A stretch of 5,179 nucleotides of DNA from positions 1 through 5,179 of the forward strand of contig JALOPK010000259.1 of NCBI GenBank assembly GCA_025453925.1, written 5' to 3'. Positions within the stretch are counted from its first letter, which is position 1, and each line of letters opens with the position of its first letter. Positions 1 through 5,179 of the stretch are shown here, piece after piece. This stretch comes from Candidatus Eiseniibacteriota bacterium (GTDB lineage: Bacteria; JAFGKV01). The notes under the pieces are model-generated. The model was given only the letters and a program-made list of their open reading frames with translations, ran no database searches and was not told the DNA's origin. The position numbers were made by a program, and so were the translations under genes.

Positions 1-615
1 ATCCAGACCGCCGAATCCGGTGACGAATTCCGGATCAACCGTCGGCTGTCCGACGGAGTCCATCAGATCCTCACGAGGGGGAGCATAGGGCATGTGCGGA
101 TCGAAGTAGTGCACCCAGAGCATGAACGGCCGGCGTCGGGCTCCCGCCGAGTCAATCCATGCAATAGCCGCCGAGGTAGTCTGCGCGGCGGTTCGCGAAG
201 GGCCGGCCACATCATAGTGATGGAAGCCCTGCGCCAGCCCGGAGCGACGATCAAGAATGTGGTTGGTCACCACAGCCCCGCAGTTGAAGCCTTCCCGTCC
301 GAGGACCTCCGCCAGGGTGATCTGGTCCTCGGTGAGCGTGCCCCACAACACACGAACGCCGTGGGTCTGCGGATAGAGCCCCGTCATCAAAGAGGCGACG
401 GCCTGCGTGGTCCGCGGGCAGGGAGTGTATGCCCGCTCCCACATCGTGCCGGCGGCGGCCAGGGAGTCAATGGCGGGCGTCGCCACGGCCCCGTCATACG
501 CCCCAACGTGGTCAGCCCGCAACGTGTCAACGACAATCAGGAGGAGGTTTGGCCGCGGGGCGGCGCACCCTGTCGCGAGAGCGGCAACGATTAGCCAGCC
601 CCGAATGGCTACCAT
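1..615 (-). CDS. Sulfatase / alkaline phosphatase superfamily protein, probable lipoprotein (partial, C-terminus missing)
   Basis: The first 205 residues of a metal-dependent hydrolase of the sulfatase/alkaline phosphatase superfamily; the rest lies beyond the left edge. Seen: a short hydrophobic N-terminus ending LATGC (Cys17), close to a lipobox although Ala sits at -3, so it may be a lipoprotein outside the inner membrane. Then NLLLIVVDTLRADHVG (residues 23-38), the first metal-binding strand, with Asp30 as likely metal ligand. SLMTGLYPQTHGVR (75-88) follows the nucleophile loop, and HYFDPHMPY (169-177) is the usual superfamily segment. The nucleophile position, ten residues before the Gly of LMTG, is Thr69, so the CxPxR formylglycine signature is absent. 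It may therefore be a phosphatase, phosphotransferase or inactive homologue rather than a sulfatase; substrate unknown. The ATG at 615 has only a weak AGGGA ten bases upstream. The gene lies 40 bases behind GAPDH on the same strand and is probably co-transcribed with it. Superfamily is secure; activity is not. Confidence 0.88.
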   Translation of the reverse strand, partial: MVAIRGWLIVAALATGCAAPRPNLLLIVVDTLRADHVGAYDGAVATPAIDSLAAAGTMWERAYTPCPRTTQAVASLMTGLYPQTHGVRVLWGTLTEDQITLAEVLGREGFNCGAVVTNHILDRRSGLAQGFHHYDVAGPSRTAAQTTSAAIAWIDSAGARRRPFMLWVHYFDPHMPYAPPREDLMDSVGQPTVDPEFVTGFGGLD

Positions 616-655
616 CCGGCAGGTTTCCCTGGCACGCCGCCCGCAGGCGGCCCCG

Positions 656-1699
<1,044 letters not shown>

Positions 1700-1733
1700 T
1701 CATCAGCGTCGTCCGCGGGGAATCCGGCAACGG

Positions 1734-1750
1734 CTTCCGGACGGCGGAAG
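1734..1750 (-). repeat. Small inverted repeat in the GAPDH leader
   Basis: CTTCCG (1734-1739) and CGGAAG (1745-1750) form a 6-bp stem with a 5-base loop. It would lie in the 5' untranslated leader of the GAPDH mRNA if the proposed promoter is right. An overlapping alternative pairing, TCCGG (1723-1727) with CCGGA (1737-1741), cannot form at the same time. Both are short and no T-run follows, so this is not a convincing terminator or riboswitch. A purely chance origin is possible in GC-rich DNA. Confidence 0.3.
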
Positions 1751-1762
1751 AACGCCCCGGCA

Positions 1763-1778
1763 CGTGATGACCATCACG
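1763..1778. promoter_or_regulatory. Crp/Fnr-family-like operator at the GAPDH promoter
   Basis: A perfect 7-bp inverted repeat with a 2-base centre: CGTGATG-AC-CATCACG. Its core is GTGA-N6-TCAC, the spacing and half-site sequence recognised by Crp-type regulators of the Crp/Fnr superfamily (E. coli CRP consensus TGTGA-N6-TCACA). It covers the predicted transcription start of GAPDH, just downstream of the candidate -10 box, where binding would be expected to repress. The regulator is not in this window. The symmetry is seen; the identity of the binding protein is inferred. Confidence 0.55.
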
Positions 1779-1780
1779 CC

Positions 1781-1809
1781 AAAGTACGGCATGGAGCTAT
1801 CGTCTTCAA
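1781..1809 (-). promoter_or_regulatory. Candidate sigma70-type promoter of GAPDH
   Basis: On the minus strand TTGAAG (1809-1804, -35, four of six consensus positions) is followed after exactly 17 bases by TACTTT (1786-1781, -10, three of six). Transcription would start near 1774, giving a leader of about 120 bases before the GAPDH ATG. The individual boxes are weak. The support comes from the ideal spacing, the position in the only sizeable gap of the minus-strand block, and the operator-like repeat placed over +1. Confidence 0.45.
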
Positions 1810-1905
1810 CCCCGTTTCGCCTCTGGAGTTGCCGCGGAAGATCCGTCAGGGCACGGCGGGCGTCTCCCCCAGCGATGCCTCCTGCCGCCGGCGATGGTCG
1901 CATGT

Positions 1906-1915
1906 GCGCTAGCGC
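1906..1915. repeat. 10-base palindrome across the glycosyltransferase stop codon
   Basis: GCGCTAGCGC is a perfect palindrome that includes the TAG stop of the glycosyltransferase. It has no loop and no following T-run, so it is not a standard terminator. No clear terminator is visible between 1655 and 1908, so read-through from the glycosyltransferase into GAPDH remains possible. Confidence 0.3.
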
Positions 1916-2934
1916 TCCCGGGGAAGGATCGGCCCGCCGACCATCCCCACCAGTGCACCTGCAAGGATGGCGAGAAGCTGAAGAGAATAGAGCCCGACGG
2001 CCCGAAGGGCGAACCACGGCCCCTTGTGGCGGTGTACGAACGCGTGAAAGCGTGCGCTGGCTGCAATCGAGGCGAGCACCAGGAGTGGTCCGGCTGCCGC
2101 CATGGCTCGAATCCAAGGGGCCACCAGGAACGATCCCACCGCGAAAGCCAGCAGGAGGGCGGATGCTTTCATCTCGGTACTGGCCGAGCCCGAATCCCGA
2201 AGGAGGGATCCTTCCCACAGGGACACTCTGGTCCAGGCCCGGCTCTTCCAGAATGCGTTGAAAACGCTGTGTCGCAACGTGAAGTTGAAGATGTGACGGA
2301 CCTGCAGGGCCGGGTCCATGATCAGGCGATAGCCTCGGCTGCGCAGGAGATGACACAGCAGAACGTCCTGGCAACAACCATTCGGCAACAGGCTCGACAG
2401 CGACTCAGGGAATCCCCCCTCCTCGAGAAAACGTTCACGGTTCATGACCAGGAAGTGCGAGGCGATGTAGTCGGGCTCCGGCAATCTGGTCTCGGAATAG
2501 TGCACATGGAGCGACTGCAGGCAGGACGCGAAACGATGGTCATCGTACGGATCCAGGGAGTACGTCCCTCCCAGCACCACCTTGTCCCGAGGCATGGGCA
2601 AGGTCGCCAGCATGCGATTCACGGCGTCTTCCACGAGGCAGCAGTCGTGATCGGTGAACATGACGACATCCCCCACCGCTCCACGGGCGCCCGCATTTCG
2701 GGCCGCGGCAGCACCGACGGCTCTTGGCAATCGTATGACCCGAGCACCGTGTCGTGAGGCGAGCCCGGCGGTGTCGTCAGCGGAGCAGTCGTCCACCACC
2801 ACCACCTCAATCGTACCGTCCCTGGAGACCGGTATGCTCGCCAAGACCGGCTCCAGGAAAGGCGTCGCGTCACGGGCGGCGATGATGATGGAGATGCGCG
2901 GCGACGGCGCACGTTCGTCCGGATCTCGGCCCAT
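1909..2934 (-). CDS. Family 2 glycosyltransferase with C-terminal membrane segments
   Basis: A 341-residue inverting GT-A glycosyltransferase that would transfer a sugar from a nucleotide-sugar donor at the inner face of the membrane; donor and acceptor cannot be read from sequence. Seen: the first strand ISIIIAARD (14-22), EVVVVDDCSADDT (43-55) with Asp48/Asp49 of the nucleotide-binding site, a DxD-type metal motif FTDHD (93-97), the acceptor-side segment SHFLVMNRERFLEEGGFPE (159-177) and the likely catalytic base region QD (Asp190). Hydrophobic stretches at about 257-292 and 307-333 suggest two or three membrane helices. The start at 2934 has GGAG six bases upstream. The frame stays open to 3183, but that stretch would run into the divergent protease gene. 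It fits cell-surface glycan synthesis such as O-antigen or exopolysaccharide, though no other pathway genes are present. It may share transcription with GAPDH only by read-through. Confidence 0.9.
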   Translation of the reverse strand: MGRDPDERAPSPRISIIIAARDATPFLEPVLASIPVSRDGTIEVVVVDDCSADDTAGLASRHGARVIRLPRAVGAAAARNAGARGAVGDVVMFTDHDCCLVEDAVNRMLATLPMPRDKVVLGGTYSLDPYDDHRFASCLQSLHVHYSETRLPEPDYIASHFLVMNRERFLEEGGFPESLSSLLPNGCCQDVLLCHLLRSRGYRLIMDPALQVRHIFNFTLRHSVFNAFWKSRAWTRVSLWEGSLLRDSGSASTEMKASALLLAFAVGSFLVAPWIRAMAAAGPLLVLASIAASARFHAFVHRHKGPWFALRAVGLYSLQLLAILAGALVGMVGGPILPRER

Positions 2935-2948
2935 CTCAGGCTCCAGGT

Positions 2949-2993
2949 ACGGGGGTCTCACAAAGGAACGTCCAACTACTGCCAAACCCCCGT
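2949..2993. repeat. 8-base inverted repeat bracketing the candidate glycosyltransferase promoter
   Basis: ACGGGGGT (2949-2956) and ACCCCCGT (2986-2993) are exact reverse complements separated by 29 bases. The arms continue outward with one T/G wobble (2948/2994) and then a G/C pair (2947/2995). The arms lie on either side of the proposed -35/-10 pair, so they could be paired operator half-sites. If transcribed, they could instead form a stem just upstream of the ribosome binding site. Confidence 0.5.
2957..2985 (-). promoter_or_regulatory. Candidate promoter of the glycosyltransferase
   Basis: On the minus strand TTGGCA (2985-2980, five of six -35 positions) is followed after 17 bases by TGTGAG (2962-2957, three of six -10 positions, lacking the final T). 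The start would fall near 2950, giving a leader of about 16 bases that contains the GGAG ribosome binding site at 2944-2941. The good -35 and exact spacing support it; the poor -10 weakens it. Confidence 0.35.
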
Positions 2994-3001
2994 GCGGCGC
3001 A

Positions 3002-3018
3002 ACCGTACGGTGGGCCCA
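3002..3018. repeat. Two abutting palindromes in the divergent region
   Basis: ACCGTACGGT (3002-3011) is a perfect 10-base palindrome. It shares its last T with TGGGCCCA (3011-3018), a perfect 8-base palindrome. GTGGG (from 3010-3014 on) can also pair with CCCAC at 3020-3024. Such symmetric sites between divergent genes are typical places for a dimeric regulator to bind, but no regulator can be named. Confidence 0.4.
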
Positions 3019-3033
3019 ACCCACGTTACCAAG

Positions 3034-3062
3034 TTGCCCATGGTCCTCGTTTGTTCTAAGTT
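3034..3062 (+). promoter_or_regulatory. Weak candidate promoter of the protease-ruvX operon
   Basis: TTGCCC (3034-3039) and TAAGTT (3057-3062) are 17 bases apart in the most AT-rich part of the divergent region, about 80 bases before the protease ATG. Each -10/-35 box matches consensus only in part. A nearby alternative is TTGTTC (3051-3056) with TACGCT (3073-3078) at 16-base spacing. One of the two is plausible; the sequence does not decide. Confidence 0.25.
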
Positions 3063-3142
3063 GCTCTCTGCATACGCTGATCGGGACCACACGATGCTGC
3101 GTCGACCTATGCCTTCCCTCATCGTCTTGCGGAGAAACAGTC

Positions 3143-4708
3143 ATGAATGGTTTGAGAAGCATGCTGGCTGGTGTCATCGGCACAGCCGTCTGCCTCGCGG
3201 CGGTAGGCGTACATGCGACCGGATCCTCCCCCGTTTATCGTGACCTCGAGCTTCTTGGGCAGAGTTTGTCCATCGTGCGCGATGCGTATGTCGATGAAGT
3301 CGATGTGCGCATGCTGGTCGACCATGCGCTCCGGTCGATGGTCGAGTCACTCGATCAGCACAGCACCTATCTCGATGTGCAGGAGCTCGAAGTAGTCCGC
3401 CAGGAGTCCGAGGGACGATTCGGAGGGATCGGCTTGGCGGTTGCCAGCAGAAACGGGTTCATCACCGTCGTCGCCCCCCTCGAGGGTTCCCCTGCCGCGG
3501 ACGCAGGGATCCGGCCCGCTGACATCATCCTCGAGATCAATGGTGAGAGCACCCAAGGGATGCTCCTCAGACGTGCCGTTTCACTTCTGCGAGGGCCTGC
3601 GGACACGCAGGTCGAACTACGCGTGGTACGCAAGGGTACCAGCAATGATTTCGCCCTGAGCATCCGACGAAAAGTGATTACCATCCCGAGCGTGCCGTAT
3701 GCCTTCGTGCTGAGCGGGCCGAATGGTGCTCGAGCGGGATACGTCAGGGTTGCCTCTTTCACAACGAGTGCCGTGTCGCAGTTCAGGGATGCCATGCGAA
3801 GGGTGCTCGACGAGGGGTGCACCGCATTGGTCATCGATCTTCGCGCGAACCCTGGCGGGCTTCTCGAACAGGCGATAGGCGTCTGCGACATCCTTCTGCC
3901 CGAAGGGTTGCCGATCTGTTCCACGCTCGGCGCAAAGGGGGCGCGGCGGATGGAGTATGTCAGCTCGGAGCCTGGCCTTGCCGGGGATCTTCCGGTTGTT
4001 GCACTCATCGATGAAGGAAGCGCCAGCGGGGCTGAAATTGTTGGGGCGGCTCTTCAGGATAGCCGTCGGGGAGTGCTGGTCGGCCGGTCGACTTTCGGCA
4101 AGTGGACCGTTCAGGAAATCCGGGAACTAGGGGACGGCACTGCAGTCAAGATCACTACGGCCCGCTGGTTCACGCCCAAGGGGTACTGTATCGATCGTGA
4201 GCTGAGCACCACCGACACGCTGAGGGTCTCGCCGTCCGCTCCCCACCAGGTCGGCCTGTTACCGAACCTGCTGGTGGAAGATGCCGTCTCGCCGTTTCCA
4301 CCCGTGGAGCTTGCTGCGGCCATACCCGCGGAATGGATCGATTCCCTGGCCTCGACGGTTCACCCCCCGGTCACCGAGCCGTCGCTCCTGCGCGTGGGTG
4401 ATGAGTTACTCGAAGGGATCGCCCGCCGGCTCGCGGCTGAATCCCCCCTCGCCGCGTCGGACCCCGATTCCGCATCCGCGCTCTCGGCGGCGCTCGTCGA
4501 GGGTTCCCCATCTGTGCGGGCCTTCCTGGGCGGGGAGCTCGCTCGCCGTTGGTGGGGCGATGTGGGAGCAGCGCGGCACAGTGCCGTGGGCGACACACTG
4601 GTCCAGTCGGCACTGGCGATTCTCGCCGATCCGGCCCGCTACAATGCATTGTTGGACTCCCTAGCACCGGCCCGCATCGACACGCTGGACACCGTGGGTC
4701 TGGAGTAG
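3143..4708 (+). CDS. S41 family C-terminal processing peptidase with PDZ domain, exported
   Basis: A 521-residue periplasmic serine protease of the CtpA/Prc type, which degrades or trims proteins from their C-termini and often controls cell-wall enzymes. Seen: a signal peptide (about 1-24, probable cut after VHA); a helical N-terminal region (about 31-88); a PDZ domain (about 90-175) with RFGGIGLAV (92-100) and EGSPAADAGIRPADIILEIN (114-133); then the S41 core with IDLRANPGG (231-239). From the fixed spacing to Prc (Ser452, Lys477, Gln481), the nucleophile is Ser295 in EGSASGAEI, the base Lys320 in TFGKWTVQ and the helper Gln324. The triad is intact, but Trp321 replaces the usual Gly. Residues from about 375 to the end form an Ala/Leu-rich, probably helical extension of unknown role. 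The ATG at 3143 has GGAGA seven bases upstream; the frame is open further back to 2654, but that part lies over the glycosyltransferase and lacks a signal peptide start. It leads an operon with ruvX and probable mltG. Confidence 0.95.
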   Translation: MNGLRSMLAGVIGTAVCLAAVGVHATGSSPVYRDLELLGQSLSIVRDAYVDEVDVRMLVDHALRSMVESLDQHSTYLDVQELEVVRQESEGRFGGIGLAVASRNGFITVVAPLEGSPAADAGIRPADIILEINGESTQGMLLRRAVSLLRGPADTQVELRVVRKGTSNDFALSIRRKVITIPSVPYAFVLSGPNGARAGYVRVASFTTSAVSQFRDAMRRVLDEGCTALVIDLRANPGGLLEQAIGVCDILLPEGLPICSTLGAKGARRMEYVSSEPGLAGDLPVVALIDEGSASGAEIVGAALQDSRRGVLVGRSTFGKWTVQEIRELGDGTAVKITTARWFTPKGYCIDRELSTTDTLRVSPSAPHQVGLLPNLLVEDAVSPFPPVELAAAIPAEWIDSLASTVHPPVTEPSLLRVGDELLEGIARRLAAESPLAASDPDSASALSAALVEGSPSVRAFLGGELARRWWGDVGAARHSAVGDTLVQSALAILADPARYNALLDSLAPARIDTLDTVGLE

Positions 4709-4709
4709 C

Positions 4710-5123
4710 GTGGAACGCAGTGAAGGGGGCCGCGTTCTCGCGGTAGATTACGGGCGCAGACACCTCGGCATCGCCATGTCGGATCCCCTGCGCGTCATCG
4801 CCAGTCCGTTCCGCACCGTGGACATTGTGAATCCCGATCAGGGTATTCGGGTCGTCGCCGATCTCGTTCAGGAATGGTATGCGACGGAGCTCGTGGTGGG
4901 GCTGCCTCTGAGTCTTTCAGGGGATGAAGGCCCCATGGCGTTCGAAGTGAGGCAATGGGCAGAGAGACTGGGCTCCTCATGCCGATTGCCCGTCCATCTG
5001 ATTGACGAGCGGCTCACCTCTGTTGAGGCTGACCGTGTCTCGCATGTGACCGGGCGCCGGACGCGATCGGACGACATAGCTGCCGCCCTTCTGCTCCAGG
5101 CGTATCTGGAGGAACGGCGATGA
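4710..5123 (+). CDS. ruvX: RuvX/YqgF family RNase H-fold nuclease (putative Holliday junction resolvase)
   Basis: A 137-residue cytoplasmic protein of the YqgF family, the usual length. Members have an RNase H-like fold and are linked to Holliday junction resolution and, in E. coli, to 16S rRNA 5' processing; which role applies here is not visible. Seen: the first strand VLAVDYGRRHLGIAMSD (9-25) with Asp13; VVGLPLSLSGDEGPMA (62-77); LIDERLTSVEA (97-107) with Glu100; and SDDIAAALLLQAYLEE (120-135) with Asp121. These are the three acidic positions expected of an active enzyme. The start is GTG at 4710, one base after the protease stop, with its GGAG (4702-4705) inside the end of the protease gene, so translation is probably coupled. 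Its end overlaps the next start as ATGA. Confidence 0.95.
   Translation: MERSEGGRVLAVDYGRRHLGIAMSDPLRVIASPFRTVDIVNPDQGIRVVADLVQEWYATELVVGLPLSLSGDEGPMAFEVRQWAERLGSSCRLPVHLIDERLTSVEADRVSHVTGRRTRSDDIAAALLLQAYLEERR
5108..5123 (+). promoter_or_regulatory. Ribosome binding site and ATGA stop-start overlap between ruvX and the next gene
   Basis: GGAGGA (5108-5113) stands six bases before the ATG at 5120, whose TGA (5121-5123) ends ruvX. This decides the start of the downstream gene and indicates translational coupling. Confidence 0.8.
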
Positions 5124-5179
5124 AGGCACTCACCGCCGCAGCCGTCGGGGCCATGGTGCTGCTTGCGGTATCGGGGCTC
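5120..5179 (+). CDS. N-terminus of a membrane-anchored or exported protein, probably MltG (partial)
   Basis: Only 20 codons lie in the window. They read Met-Lys-Ala-Leu followed by a stretch rich in Ala, Val, Leu and Gly with no charged residue after Lys2, which is a transmembrane anchor or signal peptide. In many bacteria the gene after ruvX is mltG (the YceG-like endolytic murein transglycosylase, a single-pass inner membrane protein that cuts nascent glycan strands). The anchor at the very N-terminus agrees with that. The family is inferred from position and the hydrophobic start alone, since no catalytic domain is in view. The reality of the gene is well supported by its ribosome binding site and the overlap with ruvX. 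Confidence 0.6.
   Translation, partial: MKALTAAAVGAMVLLAVSGL

Larger units (their letters stand above)
2935..3142. promoter_or_regulatory. Divergent intergenic region between the glycosyltransferase and S41 protease operon
   Basis: A 208-base region between two genes transcribed away from each other, so it should contain both promoters. It is less GC-rich in places (3031-3075) than the flanking genes. It holds an 8-base inverted repeat (2949-2956 with 2986-2993), two abutting palindromes (3002-3018) and weak promoter-like boxes on both strands, listed separately. Open frames cross it on both strands, but they have no ribosome binding site or recognisable protein content here. Confidence 0.75.

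Noticed and set aside
636-651. GCCGCC-CGCA-GGCGGC hairpin between GAPDH and the sulfatase-like gene, a possible terminator
   Set aside because: The stem is only 6 bp and has no T-run on either strand. It also lies in the 40-base gap of a likely co-transcribed pair. It could slow ribosomes or polymerase but does not qualify as an intrinsic terminator.
1894-2757. 287-residue plus-strand open frame across the glycosyltransferase
   Set aside because: It is fully antisense to a gene with complete GT2 motifs, and its own translation is low-complexity, polar and without domain signatures.
2654-3142. In-frame upstream extension of the S41 protease
   Set aside because: The ATG at 3143 starts directly before a signal peptide and has a proper ribosome binding site. 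The extension overlaps the glycosyltransferase and would bury the signal sequence.
2935-3183. In-frame upstream extension of the glycosyltransferase
   Set aside because: The GT-A fold begins normally at about residue 14 from the chosen start, which has GGAG at six bases. The extension would cross the divergent promoter region and overlap the protease gene.

Overview
The window is GC-rich bacterial DNA with tightly packed genes and no sign of mobile elements, RNA genes or CRISPR. It holds six protein genes in two divergent blocks. The gene content (a lipoprotein-like sulfatase-family enzyme, a type I GAPDH, a GT2 glycosyltransferase, a C-terminal processing protease, RuvX/YqgF and the start of a probable MltG) points to a diderm environmental bacterium. 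A lineage such as Eisenbacteria, Krumholzibacteriota or Gemmatimonadota would fit the style of the proteins, but that is only an impression and cannot be shown here.

Minus-strand block, read right to left. A membrane-attached family 2 glycosyltransferase (2934 to 1909) is followed by a 254-base gap. This gap carries what looks like the promoter of glyceraldehyde-3-phosphate dehydrogenase and, over its predicted start point, a perfect 16-base inverted repeat with the GTGA-N6-TCAC core of Crp/Fnr-family operators. GAPDH (1654 to 656) has an excellent ribosome binding site and a complete active site. Forty bases after it comes an alkaline-phosphatase/sulfatase-superfamily protein (615 to beyond the left edge) with an N-terminal lipoprotein-like signal. 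Threonine stands where true sulfatases have the formylglycine-forming Cys or Ser.

The 208-base divergent region (2935-3142) separates the two blocks. It holds an inverted repeat that brackets a candidate promoter for the glycosyltransferase, two abutting palindromes, and a weak candidate promoter for the plus-strand block.

Plus-strand block. An exported S41 peptidase with a PDZ domain (3143-4708) is followed one base later by ruvX (GTG start at 4710). The ruvX stop overlaps, as ATGA, the start of a gene encoding an N-terminal membrane segment that runs off the right edge. That gene is probably mltG, judged by position. The spacing implies one translationally coupled operon joining periplasmic proteolysis, RNA/DNA maintenance and, if the last call is right, peptidoglycan cleavage.

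Most of the window is ordinary housekeeping content. The points most worth a second look are the Crp/Fnr-like operator on the GAPDH promoter, the divergent region's symmetric elements, the altered nucleophile motif of the sulfatase-like protein, and a Trp next to the catalytic Lys of the protease.
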